Below the pieces are notes generated by a model. That model saw nothing but the letters and a program-made list of their open reading frames with translations, had not been told where the DNA came from and did not search any database. From Capronia americana (lineage: Eukaryota > Ascomycota > Eurotiomycetes > Chaetothyriales > Herpotrichiellaceae), in the NCBI GenBank assembly GCA_016110215.1, contig JADWQD010000002.1:558001-622000 (forward strand): a stretch of DNA of 64,000 nucleotides, given 5' to 3'. The position numbers were made by a program, and so were the translations under genes. Of this stretch, positions 38,157 to 50,482 are shown in pieces (position 1 is the first letter of the stretch; each line of letters begins with the position of its first letter).

Positions 38157-40119
38157 TCAATTCGCATGTTTTGTGTCATCGACAGCTCCATCGGCCACAT
38201 CGATCTCGTAGTAAATTTTCTCAAGCGCATCTGCTCGCGCACCAGCACCTAAGATATCGACATAGCCGTCAGTGGTGAAGCAGACCTTTGTCAATGTCTT
38301 CGCGTCTCCGAGGTCACTATCGAGGGTGCATAGACAGTAGATGACCTGCTGTAAGAGGCGGGTGTGTGCCCGGTCCGAGCGGTCTTCCAGAATCTGAAGA
38401 CAGTCGATGATGCAGATGACGAACTTCGGCAAGAGGCTGCGGAGGTCGCGGACGAGCTCTAGCTTTTCAGAGACTGAACCTACACTCTTGTCAACAAGCC
38501 TGAGTCGAGACGAGCTCAGGTCTATCCCTGTCGTGAACTGGGAAGGAAGTTGAGCCACCATTTGGACAATTAGCGATGAGACCATTTCCGCCAGAGAATT
38601 CGTAAGCAAGCCTGCGCCATGTCTGTCGTCCGCAATAGCGCAGAAGTATGAAATGAGTGGAATGTTATGTCGTTTCGCCAAAGCCACGAGAGAGATCGCT
38701 GTTAAGGTGTTCTGGGAGGGCCTGGTGGTGTCGCGTGGTCCCTGGATCCAAAGTCGGTCTGCTTCGTCGCTCTTCGTCCATGATTGCAGACGATTGGCGA
38801 CTGCGGCATCGAGGAGAACTTGTGAGGTATCATATAGAATGCCCCCGAGCTCATTGTCTTGGGGTTTCGGGACGTTCTTGTACGAGGATATCGCTTTCTC
38901 CAGATCTTCCCGTGTGTAGAAGTCCGTCGGGGGCAGATCCCCAGCATCAGAATCAGTGTCCAGAACGTGGTCAATAGCAAGGGCGTGCGTGATCGGTCCA
39001 GACACTTGGGGCACGCGTGGATGGGCGACTGGCTTGAAATCTAATCCTTCCAGAAAGCGCTGGCTCTTGCTTCCAAGATCCAGTGCAAGCGCTTTGAGTT
39101 CCGCCATGTGGTCTTTATTGCTTTGGGTCAACTTGAGCTGGTCGTCATACATGGCGCGGATTCGCCTCTGTGTCTCGAGGTTGGCTTCGCGGTCCAGTCG
39201 CGCGGCAATGGCGTCCATCTGGACTCTCTTCGAGCCCAACAAACGATCGAATGAGTTTTTGTTGAAGCTGCTGACAAACCGCTGCCATCCTGAGGAAGAC
39301 CATTCGACAAAGACATCGGTCAGGAATTCGAAGATGACTACGTATAAGTCCTTGACATAGCCTTGCATGGCAGGATTGTCACCGTGCACGCCGAGCTGTT
39401 TGTTCCAGAACACCAGATCGTCTGACAGCTGCTTGATTCCATCTGCAACACCCTCTGCAAGTCTCTCATGATTTATGGTCGCCTCAGCTTCGATTAGAGA
39501 GGGATAAGCCATCCGCGGGACTCACTTACCTGGGCAATTGCGGACAACGAACCGGTAAGCAGACAGATATACTTGTCGTCGTTCGGAATGACGGCCATGA
39601 GCTGACTGTGCTCTTCACAGCTCGAACAGAGTCTCGCAAAGATTCTCTTGAGTCTACCACGTCTAGTCCCCGCGCGTTTGTCTTGCCACGTCGCTGAGGC
39701 ATTTCGGACCGTCTCAAAGAGCAGCTTGATACTGGGAGGTTGGTCTCGTAGGTCCCGACGTTGGTTGGGAGGAAGCTGCTGCTGGAAACGGTCCCACGCT
39801 TGAAAGAGTGCTCGACTCTTGTCTAGCAGCTGCACTTCTTCATCCGGCACCGCCCTGAATAGGGTAAGCAGGTCTTCACAGTAGGTCGACGCTCTGGGCT
39901 GTACATCTGCGCAAGTTGGCGCGCATCACGGAAGAGCCATTGCCACTCATTCTGGAGGGCGATCAATCTCTGCTCTTGTTCTCTATCATGGCTGACTTTG
40001 GTTGCGAGTCCGCGGACAAGAGAGTCGTTGGGGGCGTCTAAAGCTAACTGGTCACTGAAAGTCCTCACCAGTTTGGTGCTTGGTCCGGGATCTTCGCTCA
40101 ATTGCATCTGGCAAGTCAT
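38157..40119 (-). CDS. STAND-like protein with degenerate NTPase site
   Basis: A multi-exon minus-strand gene. The main exons are 38157-39482 and 39530 up to about 39900, joined by a 47-bp GTAAGT intron (SLSAIAQ|ATINHERL). A 5' exon runs up to an ATG at 40119, but its splice to the second exon is unresolved. The N-terminal half is helical and matches the domain in front of many fungal NACHT proteins (DUF7708-type): CEDLLTLFRAV, LKRIFARLCSSCEEHSQLM, DKYICLLTGSLSAIAQ, then helices before a long linker. The C-terminal part follows NTPase layout, with LWIQGPRDTTRPSQN where a Walker A motif should be and FVICIIDCLQILED as a Walker B-like strand. The glycine-rich loop and its lysine are missing, so nucleotide binding is doubtful. 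No repeats follow. It is divergent from an AAA+ gene. The role is unknown; relatives take part in non-self recognition. Confidence 0.7.
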
Positions 40120-40753
40120 TCAATCGCAGCATTCAAAATCTACCGCGCTTTTCAGAGGTTTACTGTCTTGATTCCTAGCGCGCCGGGGGCAAGGCTTTTG
40201 TTCTACAGGCCTAAACAAGAGGAGGATGACACCTACCTGAGAGTCAGGCTGCCTTCAGCTTGGGAAATTATCGGCGTGGGTCGGTTGCGGCTGGCATCGG
40301 TGGAGGCCACTTGGGCGCAGGACGCCTGGCGAGCACTCTATCCTCCGCCGAATGACAAACCGCAACCTGTCTGAAGAGAGAATGATCGCGACATGGTCCA
40401 CCTTAGCGCCTGCGACGCGCCTGCGCGAGCCTGATGGCACGCACACATACTAACTAGTCACACACACCGGTTAACGGTGTAGCCTGGCTGAAACGTGGCA
40501 GGCCTCACTGGAAAGCCCGTATCGGTACAAAGGCTCCTGCCACCGAAAATGCCCAATAACCCTCGAGCTCTTTCGAGCCTTGTGAGGTCGGAATTTCTGC
40601 CCTCTGTCGCATTGTGTGCATCATAACAATATCATCCATGAGTATAGCTCCAGCCAACCACCGCAGACGAGCCGGAAGCCTCCAGACAGCACGAAGGCCG
40701 CCCTGGTCCGTGGACAAGAGCTCGTGACTCCCAATTTGTTTAAACTACTAACT
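40120..40753. promoter_or_regulatory. Divergent promoter region, STAND-like / AAA+ pair
   Basis: About 630 bp between two outward-reading genes. The frame upstream of the AAA+ ATG is open back to about 40616 but without an ATG, so that part is 5' leader. No gene seen. Confidence 0.5.
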
Positions 40754-43700
40754 ATGCCTAAACATGTCGACAATATTACAGCCAGAACACTCGCTCAGGG
40801 AATGACGGATGGTCTTTTGAATGGCGAGCCTGACTCCTCGAAGTCCGGTTCTACCAGCCCACCAGCACCGTCGGAGGTTGCTCCACCGGACGACACGGGC
40901 CTTGAGCCGAGTCAAGTTGATGAACACCAAGCATCGTTCGATACTGGCTACGATGAGGGACCTGTTTTAGCGAGGCGCTCTAGAAGGCGGCGAGATCTTC
41001 GTGCAGGGTACTACCAAGACTCTGACTCATCGGACGGGGACTTCACAGATTCTGTCCGTTACAGTGCGAGTCAATATGTGAGACAGGCTATGAAGCATGA
41101 GCAGGAGTCTCGACTGTTAGAGGAGTGGTACCCGGACCCAGAGTCAACCAAAACTGACCAGGCAGGCCTGGGAATGAATGTTCCGCAGGTCCTGTGGAGG
41201 GTTGATGTATATCGCAAAGGACTCGGCGACCGGGAGCATCCCACGGTGACATTCAGAAATGACTGCCCCTATGATCTTTCGCTCTGTCAGCAACTTCCCA
41301 CTACCACGACACAGCCTTTAGAAACACCGGACACTGAGCAGAAAGATGTCCCCGCCCTGAGCCCTGATCAACCCGTCTTTGAACTGGAAACCAGAGTTCT
41401 GGAGCAAGCCAAGGCCAAGGGGAGCAAACACCGAAGTCGGGCTGATGTTCGAGAATCGTTCGACCAACTGCAGATTGAGAAGTTGGCGAAGACGAGGATG
41501 ATTATTCATTCGAAGGCCTTGAGCGATGCGTTGGCATCTCTTGTGTCTTACTATCCCGCGCTTCCTCGGTCTGAGACGCCATCCCTCATTCCCGAACCTT
41601 ACGACCTCTTGATGCATCACTTTAGTGCGATTGAAGACTTCGCGGAGGGTAAAGGACCCGGAAAAGAGCCAAAAGAAGCCCAAGATTTGGGGGCATCACC
41701 TGCCCCCAAGCCGCCGCACATCGCAGTCGAGCACATGAAATTGTTACACAACTTCTTAAAACCGCAGTACGATAACCGCATCAAACCGTGCCTGGATGGC
41801 TTGTCGCAGCCTGTACCTAAGATTGCTTTCGACATGATATGGTACTTGTTCCGGCCTGGCCTTGACGTCTATGTTCAGTCCGATGATATGATTTCGGTCT
41901 GTGTGGTCCGCGAGGTCAAGAGCAACTTAGACCTGACCCACTGGCTCTCTTCGACCACGCCTTCGTATTGGGAGGTGGACGCATGGCACTTGGTCACCAA
42001 TGGGACCAAAATTGCTCGGACGAAAGTGGTATACCAGATCCATTCGTACTCAGGACTCCGAGACGTGACCTCGCTACCAGTTTGCCCCGTCTCTTATTGG
42101 GACGCCGCCGATGGCGGAGCCAGGCGACAGCAGATCCTGCGACGAAGCGAATTGTACGTTCAAGCCCTGAAGGCTGGTAACATGCTCGTGGGTTACGATG
42201 GACCTGATCTCGTCACACAGCGTCATGTAAGGTCCACAGCGAATTTATTTGGGATGATCACTTACTCGCCAACAGTACAAAGGCAAAATCGTGATCGATG
42301 TGCGACGAGCCTTGACATATGACACGGAGCGCACGTTCACCAGCCCTGACCTCGGAAGCGTCGCTGATGACTATCCCCACTTTGAAGAATACGACCATAT
42401 CTACGTGAATGAATCGGTGTATGCCGGTGGCAGGGATGAGGACCGTGAATTTCTCCGACGGAACTTGTCAGGGGTTAAGTCGACAGTAAGTGTTGAAGAG
42501 CTTGAACGTCAATACTACCCGACTGGAGGTCCTCCGGATGGGGATGTCGATTCGGCTGCGAGTTTCCGTACCACAGATCTCACTGAGCATCAGCTGCTAC
42601 TGCTCAATCCAACAACATTCGCATTCGCGGTAAGTTCCAAGCAGTGGAGTAAGTTAGCCTTGTTCAGGGATGAATGCACCGCGAGGTTGACAACCGGAAC
42701 AGTGGCGGTCCGCGTCGACCGAATGCAAACCATAACATCCTCAAGCGAGAGCATCGAAAATCTGGTTATCGACAAAGACGAGCTAAACACCATTCGAGCC
42801 CTGTCCAACCAACAGAGCAGCAAAATCGACAGCTGGTCGGCAGACTTCATTGCAGGCAAAGGCTCTGGACAAATCATTCTCCTACATGGTATATATAGGC
42901 AATCCACTCCACTGTCGTCAAGGCTGACCCAACTTCAGGGCCCCCGGGAGTCGGGAAGACGTATACCGTTGGTATGTGGAACCTCGGCTTCGCATCCGTC
43001 GTCCTGGTACTTACAAAGCTGCAGAGTCTATTGCTGAGTGGCTTCACCGTCCCCTCCTCGCACTGACGGTTGCCGATATCGGGACTCGAGAGACAAAGAT
43101 TGAGGCCGAGCTCCTGAAGTGGTTCGATTTGGCAGAAGCATGGAATGCCGTCCTCCTAGTCGACGAGGCGGACATCTTCCTCGAGCAGAGGAAAAACCGT
43201 GACCTGGCCCGCAATGGTCTCGTGTCGGGTAAGTAGGCTCTGCTGATCTGAGCTGGTCCTTGTCCGCCTCACCCAAGAAATCCCATGTCTGATAATACTC
43301 CCGAGATTAGCATTCCTGCGAAGGATGGAGTATTTCAACGGCCTGCTCTTCCTCACCACCAACCGGGTCGGCCAGATCGACGACGCGTTCATCTCCCGCG
43401 TCCACGTGGCGATCAGCTATCCAACGCTGACCGCCGATATCCGGCGGAAGATCTGGAACGGCTTCTTCAAGAAACTGGTCAAGGAACGCGCCGGCAAGAT
43501 CAAAGTCGCCCTCAACGCCAAAAAGTGGGTCTTGGACAACGTCGAGAGCCAGGACGAGATGAACGGCCGGGACATCCGCAATGCGCTCCAGACGGCCATC
43601 AGGCTGGCCGAGTTCGAGGCCGTCCAAGACCCGGACAACGACCCAAGCGAGTCGATCGTGGTCGAGGAGGCGCATTTCAGGCGCGTGCTGGACATGAGCA

Positions 43701-43843
43701 ACAAGTTCCACAAGTATGTCAACAGCATTAGGCGAGAGGATGAGGCCAAGAGGGCGGGCCTCCGCGGAGACCGCAACGATTATGCAAAGGATGAAGATGA
43801 GGGCGTGGAATGGCCCAAGGCTAAGAGCGTACGCTTCTCCTAG
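40754..43843 (+). CDS. AAA+ ATPase with fungal N-terminal domain
   Basis: Five exons: 40754-42226, 42276-42888, 42939-42971, 43019-43228 and 43311-43843 (introns 47-82 bp). They give about 950 residues. A disordered acidic/basic N-terminus (RRSRRRRD near residue 80) precedes a conserved region with IAFDMIWYLFRPGLDVYVQS, typical of the DUF7025-type domain that precedes fungal AAA modules. The ATPase module is intact. Walker A reads LLHGPPGVGKT, split by an intron inside the glycine loop and followed by a 33-bp exon. Walker B reads LLVDEADIFLEQR, sensor 1 FLTTNRVGQIDDAF, and the arginine finger lies in SRVHVAI. The lid carries NGRDIRNALQTA. Related proteins resemble the BCS1/spastin-like class; the substrate is unknown. 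It is the divergent partner of the STAND-like gene. Confidence 0.88.
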
Positions 43844-44271
43844 GGTTTCATGACCAAGGCTTAGAAGGGGGGAAAGAGTCCGATCCCTTCCTGCCGTGCA
43901 ATATGGTCCTCGTCTCAGTCCACCCGTAATGTGAAAATTTGTGGTCGAACTTATTAGTATTCGGTATACTAGAGACTGACCGGCCGCATGCGGCAGATTT
44001 CCCAGCGTCCAGGCATCTATGTCCCCGTCCTCTCCACTGGCTCGACCATAGTGCAGTGGCCTTGAGTCACCGCAGTGGATCAGCTCAAACGATTTTATAC
44101 TACAGCCCCATCTCCTAGAACGCCCTGTACTGGTTCCCATTGCCGCTATGCATTGCCACATCCAAGAGTGAGGATCGTAGAATTGACGTCAATCGGTCGA
44201 AGGTCGTGCACATCGCTGAAAATGTGGCACGGGAAAAGGAATGGATTTTATACACGATGGAGAAGAAGAGC
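43844..44271. other. Intergenic between convergent genes
   Basis: Downstream of the AAA+ gene and of TIM23. It should hold both terminators; nothing else seen. Confidence 0.4.
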
Positions 44272-45069
44272 TCATAGGGCTGCGCCGGAGGGGGCGATGA
44301 TGGTTTCCCTGGCTTCCGCGGGTTCGCCAGATTCGAAGACCACTTTGCGGGTGACCTAGAGACACTTGTCAGTACACAGCAGCGCCGATCGAAGCAATTG
44401 TAGACTTACTGCCCACGCGCCCGCAATTGATGCGACAATACAACTCGAAATCACCATGGGTTTGACGCCTCTTGTGCTCTTGAAAATGGCGCCACTGAAA
44501 GCGCCAGCTGCAATGCTGTTGGCGGTATCATGTTTGCCCCGATAGTACCCTATTGTTGAATTGACACCATTGTAGACCATGGCTACCACGCCGGCCGAGT
44601 TACCAAGGAAAGGGCCTCTTCGGGTAACGCTGTTTAGGACGCTGTTCAAGCGTAGCTTCGGAGGCGCGGAGGCTGGCGTTCGATTCAGTCCCTCAATCAG
44701 GCCCAATGCTCCGCCAGTCATCAGCGCTGTGAGGTAGACAGTTCCGGTGCCGTAACATAAATCGTCGGACCAGCCGCGTGAGGGTAATATTGATCTTCCG
44801 CCGGGCAAGTCTGATAGAACCGCATCATCGAGAGAAAGGTAATCAAGCGTTTGCTGGTTCAGTCCCGCAAGAGGATGTAACTTGGAGGCATCGGGTAAGG
44901 AGGCGCTACCGAGGAATGACGATGTGTCTGTTGCGACTGTGGGATCGAAGTGTGTGGGTGTGAATGATGTGGGTGCAGTTGGTGACGAAGGTGCCGGTTG
45001 AGCGTGGCTCGAGGCTTCCGTCTGCTGCCTCGACGATTTCCTCCCCGAGAAGGCGTCCCACACCGACAT
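44272..45069 (-). CDS. TIM23: Mitochondrial import channel subunit TIM23
   Basis: Two exons (44410-45069 and 44272-44355, 54-bp GTAAGT intron) give 247 residues. TIM23 forms the presequence translocase pore of the inner membrane. The first ~85 residues are the soluble, Ser/Thr-rich receptor part in the intermembrane space, ending LAGLNQQTLDYLSLDD. Four membrane segments follow with the Tim17/22/23 glycine pattern: YLTALMTGGALGLIEGL, GNSAGVVAMVYNGVNSTIGY, AAGAFSGAIFKSTRGVKPM and CIVASIAGAWAV. The second exon adds a short tail starting TRKVVF. The start at 45069 gives MSVWDAF, typical of the family; an upstream ATG is in frame but less likely. It shares a very short promoter with TRM732. Confidence 0.93.
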
Positions 45070-45251
45070 ATCGCGCTGTAGTGAAGAAAAACAGAACACA
45101 GAGGAGGTCGATTAGATGGGCGGGAAGCGGCGAGAGAATCACGGTTGAAAGCCCAGGTGAGGAGTGAAAGGCCAGATGGAATCTCGAATCGCCCGGAAGA
45201 AAAATGTTCGATGCGGACCATCCACGAGCGGCCATTTGACGCTAGTCCAAA
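45070..45251. promoter_or_regulatory. Bidirectional promoter, TIM23 / TRM732
   Basis: About 180 bp (270 bp if the second ATG of TRM732 at 45342 is used) separate two outward-reading housekeeping genes. It must serve both. Confidence 0.5.
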
Positions 45252-48200
45252 ATGGGATCCAATCGCCCACCTTGCCTTTCCTTCACAGAAAACTCACTCG
45301 CGTTTCACGCAGAGGTTGGTAGCGGGCGCCATACTACGGAGATGGATCCCGTTTCTCGCGCCTTGAGCGAGGATGTGCCGCTTTCCATTTCGCTTTTATC
45401 AGAACTGGGGAGAGGGTCATTGAAAAGGGACCTCATCAATGCGGCCGACGGGCAGGGGGTTGCTCGACTCCTAAGTCTGTGGCCGAAACTCGTCCTCACA
45501 GCAAGCAGTCCGCAGGTGAATGATAACCATCTCACAGCAGCATCAAATGCTTTGTGTGTGTACCTCACTGGTGCCTCGGTGAGCCCTGCCGCCGAGCTTC
45601 GACATCACGTCATCTCCCAAGACGCGTGGTTCGAAGCCTTCCGATGTGCTCACAAAGCATTCAATGACGGCAAGACGAAACCGGCCTCTCAGGTCATGGG
45701 GACTATCTGCGACCTGTTCCTGAAGCTGGATGACACTACGGCCAGCGTGGAGATCCTCAAGAGGGCGTGTCTGCCCTTGGTTGAAATCATCATACTGGCT
45801 TCGCCCCGATCTGACATCAAGAAGGCCTCTCTTATGTTAGCATACTTTCACCGAAGGACCACGCTGCTTCCACTTCTGGAGGAATTGGTGTTGCAGTGTG
45901 TCAATGAGAACGACTATGCCTGGAGAGAGCGCTTGGTGGAACATCATATCACTCTGTCCGACGTTTCCAGTATTGACGGCGGAAGTATCCCTCATCTCAT
46001 CCTTGCACTGATCTTTGCAATGGTTGACCTTGACACAAGAAGCGCTGCTTTGAACCTGTGCACACTACTGTGCGATGACAGTCACCGAAATACGGACGTA
46101 CCCAATACAAGGTCAATAACCGAACGGTCCATAGAGTTGTACTTGGAGAGAAACCATGCAGCATTAGGCAGCTTTGCAGAGGATGTATTACCCATCATAC
46201 TAGACAAGCAGGAGAAACTCATGGCTTTTACGCAACGATGCGCTAGTTCTTGTCGTGATAGAGCTGCAAATATCGCCTTATTTGCCGCAGTCCTGAAGGC
46301 TGGACGAGCAAAAGGGATGTTTTCCGAGTCTGGTACGTGTCTTTCCATTTCGCATTGCCATGATCCAATACTGACTTGATCTTTAGAAACGTTTGGCACT
46401 TTCGGCGCGGCTTTCCAGGTGGGCTCGACGCACGTCGGCGAGTCAAATGAACTTTACTGGTTCAAGCAAACATTGAAGAGCGCAGATCCTGAGCTGCGGA
46501 TACTCACATACGGACTACTAACAATCTCGCCCGCTGGCAATGCTACAGTTAGACCGGACGTACTCGACTGTATTGCCTCCAGTCTGCCATATCTCCATGA
46601 TGACCCTGATGCCCATGCTAGGGGTGAGATTTTGAGCCTCACAAAGAGGTTGCTGAGACGGCTTCGAAACAGTGCCAATGCCTTGCGTAGGGCGGCGAAG
46701 CTCGCTGATGTCGATAAGGAAGCCAACGTCGTCCTGGAGTCATACAAATCGTTCACGGAAAGATTCTATGATTTCCTGAAGAAAGAGCTCTGCACAGGGG
46801 CGTCATATCCGCGTCATATTCTCGCTGTACTCTCCTTGCAGTGTCTTTTCGACCTCCCGGTGGATCCTGACGTGGTGCTAGGCGACAAGGGCCTTGTTCG
46901 GGCTTTGATTTGCCTTGTCATTGACCCATTCGAAGATGTCCGGAGCAACGCAGCAACTGTACTCCGAATGCTAGCCTCCAAGGATCATGGCCTGGTTGCC
47001 AGTATTCTGAATGCTTCCCTACTCCAAAAAGTCGGACTCCTGGCTGTTAGGACTGGGAGGGCCGATCATGCGGATGCCTTGGGCCGACTTACTGCTCTGA
47101 GAGGTCTCTCCGGCCCTCCTTCGAACGAAGTGCTCGTGGACCCCAATGGCACTGGTCTTGTAGAAGACATTCGGCATCTAAAGCAGCTGACCTCGAAACA
47201 AGGGGGCATAGAATTGAGACCTGGGTGCACCATCCCCATCCATGGTCTCTTACTGGGTATCAGTTACCGAATACGATATCTTCCCCCCCAGGATTGTCAG
47301 TTACAGTGGTTTGACTTCACGCTCTTGGAGGTGTGTACGAATGTCTGGGATCAAGTGAGAGACCAGCTTTGCGTCGACTCCCCAGAAAGAGCCTCTGAGA
47401 TAGAGATCGAAACCGACGATGAAGGCCCGAAAGATCTTCTGGCCTTTTCTTGGAGAGCGCTTCGCGATTCCAGGTAAGCACTTGCACGAAAGCCTAATCA
47501 ATGTTACTAACATCAAAAGCATCGTACTTCAATCGCTGATTGCCGTGGAGCAACCCTCTCGTGAGCTCTTTTACGCCATCGGCAGCCTCTGCTTGGACCA
47601 ACTGATTTCCTTACGGCACCGAGGGGCTTTCTCGACAGTTGCACAAACGTTCAGTCAGTGTTGTGAGAAGATCAGGTCGTCTGACAATTCCGGCGTACAT
47701 GGCCTCATCCAGGAATGGTACAAGGTCGGTACTATCTGGCAACAAACTATGTTATGGAGGCTTACAAAGTGCAGGCTGCTTTAGCCCAGATTGACGAGCA
47801 AGCGAATCGACTGACGCGGCGATCGGCTGGGCTTCCAGCAATGATAAGCGCGCTTCTCGCTCCAGCTGACTCGATGATGTTCTCGAAGATCTTCGCCGAT
47901 CTGAACGCTATTGCGAAGCGCCCCATTGATCATGCTTCTCTTCAGGAGATCGCAGAAATGAAGCTGCCCCAGGTTCACGCACTTAACTGCCTGAAAGATA
48001 TCATGACGAATTCTAGATTTGCGTCCGCTGTTGTTAAATACCAGAACTCAGTAATGGAGCTTGCCGCGACATGTCTATCGTCAAAGATCTGGGCAATCCG
48101 CAACTGTGGGCTCATGCTTCTACGCGCCTGCCTCAATCGTTTTGATTCCTCTAGTTCGGTACAGGGCCTGGATCTGAAGGACCGTTCGCTAGACGAATGG

Positions 48201-50216
48201 AAAGGCGAGCCGCCGTCGATGATTGCATTCCGTCTCCTAGACGAGGTTGGACCAAGTTCCGGGCACGATAGCTGCGGCACAAGCAATGCCGTCGAACACA
48301 TCTTCGCCGGCCTCGACCTGCTTGCGCATGACACTTTAGCCGGATCAATGGCAGACAAGGCCGAGGAACTCGTTATGCGGCAGCTCGAGAACTCAGCTTG
48401 GGCTGTCAGAGATCACGCAGCCATGCTGCTGGCGACTCGCTTAGTGAGGGAGAGTCCCATTACAGCCATTGTTGCGCTGCTCAGCAATGGTCTCGGCGGC
48501 CCGGAAAATCGAGTACATGGTGTTTTGCTTTGCTGTCGGTACCTCATGGAACAGGGCTTGAGCATCGTAACCGAGACCGAGCTCGAGTTGCTTGTCAATT
48601 CACTCGTCCGAGACATGACGCTCGCTGATGGGGATTTAGTTCCTCATTCCCCATACGTCTACATCGCATGTATGGATATGCTCAACAACGCCGCTTCATG
48701 TATTCTGGAGCGTGGCTGGAGTCACACAATGCTCAACACGGAAATTTTCGCCTTGAGACTCAAGGCTCTGGCAGCGAAAAGCTCACAGCATGGTCCTCAG
48801 TTGTTGCAAAGGATATTCCTCCACGAGATTTATCGCATTCTGATGACAGACAAGGATTTTCACGACGAAAGCGAAGTGATGGCAGATGGAATATCACAAC
48901 TTATCGACAATGTAGATGCTCTGAGGTTTGTATTGGGTGTCTTGTGCCAGAGAGACTGTCCCAGATATTCCACTCGTTTATCTCTCTTCCTTGCTGCATT
49001 GATCGATCAAGCATATGAACGGGCACCTCTACCGCCATATATCCTCGAGCAAACATTCACCTGCTTAACACGAAGTCTTGAGCACGGCAAGGAACTACCT
49101 CTGGTGACGGCACAAATGGTATCGCGACGAATGAACCTTACTATGTTGCACACCCCTCGAGAATTGAGGAACGCAGGACTGAGATTGCAAGGGTCGCTGC
49201 TGGGAATTGTGGGACGTGCACTTCCACGGCCTCCAGATTATCAACCTCAGGTGGAAGAGTGGCTTCGTGTTGCCGAAGATAGCGCAGGAGACGACCTGGA
49301 CTTTCCCTCGAGACTCAGCGCTGTGACCGCGATTTCAACCTACATCGGCTGCCTGGAAGATTCTGGGGTCTCTCAGCAACTCGCTAGTATCCGACTCCGA
49401 CTCCTCTTACTCCTATACCGCCTACTCAATGACGATGATGAAGATATCAGGCTCGAGGCCATTCATGCTGGTCGAAAGCTGAAACTCCACGAGACGACTT
49501 CAATGGACAACCTGGGATATTGTGCTTCTGCAGCGAGAGAAGAAGTCCTGCACGAGTTGAAGCGCCAATATAAAGGCTTACCAGAGCTTGCTCTAGTAGC
49601 ACTGGCCAATGTCTTACGCCTTGGGCAAGCCGCGAGCCGCCTCCTGAACCCAGCTGGACTTGGACTGGCTTCTCTTTTGGAAACTTCAGTGACTTCCAAG
49701 CTGGGCAGCATCGCCAAAAAACCGGATGATCTCTTCGCAGAAGAGAGACAGAACCTCTACGTTGATGACATTCGTGAGATCAACGCCTGGACCCAGGTAC
49801 TCGACGATGAAGGAATCGACCATCTGGCTCCGAAGATGTTTGGGGCGGTCATGAACTGGACGCTGGATGGCTTAGAAGGAGTCATCGAGGCGCTTGAAAC
49901 AGAACAGGGAAAAGCTCTAACAGACCAGCCAACCAACGACCCTAGCAAACAGTTTGTACCTAGAGGCGAATGCATGGATCAAGCCCAGCACTGCGAATCG
50001 CTCTTTATACATCCGCTCAGCGCAACATACGATCATGAGACACTGGTGGTTCTATGTCAAGTCACCGCTCTCGCGGGAGTGCTCTACCGTCATGATGAGA
50101 AAGCACACAAAAAAAAGCTGCGCGTGAAGCTGCAAAGAGTGAAGGAAATTGCCTCAAGCTTACCAGCGAATCCGGAATTTCTGGGTGCTGTCGAACGCGC
50201 TCTGAGGAGGCAGTGA
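45252..50216 (+). CDS. TRM732: tRNA ribose methylation cofactor TRM732 (THADA family)
   Basis: Four exons (45252-46332, 46387-47473, 47520-47724, 47775-50216) give 1604 residues of HEAT/armadillo-like helical repeats. TRM732 partners the methyltransferase TRM7 for 2'-O-methylation of position 32 in the tRNA anticodon loop, in the cytoplasm; the human relative is THADA. The signature DUF2428 region spans the third and fourth exons: RRSAGLPAMISALLAP, LPQVHALNCLKDIM and SKIWAIRNCGLMLLRACLNR, followed by AVRDHAAMLLATRL. The third intron has a weak GTCGGT donor, accepted because it joins two conserved stretches in frame. Either the ATG at 45252 or the one at 45342 (MDPVSRA) may be the true start. 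Length fits fungal members. Confidence 0.9.
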
Positions 50217-50482
50217 AGATGAAATCATCCTCTTCAATCTAACCTTACCCACACCTCCAAGAATGCAATGCTTGCATGCCTGCTTTAGGAATACTCTCAG
50301 GACGCACCCACCCAGCGACGAAGAGAAGTGCTATCAACGAAGCTTCCTAGAACTCGACTCCAGTTTGGCCATCTACGCGCAGCTTGTGAGGTATCAAGGT
50401 CGCACCCTCCAAGCACATTAGGGTCTCCAGTACTGATGCAAGGCCTCCAGCGATCCTCGATCAAGATCACCATTCCTACGAC
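50217..50482. other. Short intergenic
   Basis: The 3' region of TRM732 and upstream region of the small membrane protein. Nothing else seen. Confidence 0.4.

Noticed and set aside
39900..40119. A complete exon model for the 5' end of the STAND-like gene
   Set aside because: The frame of the 40119 start and that of the next exon differ, and no GT-AG pair of normal length joined them in phase, so the first junction is left open.
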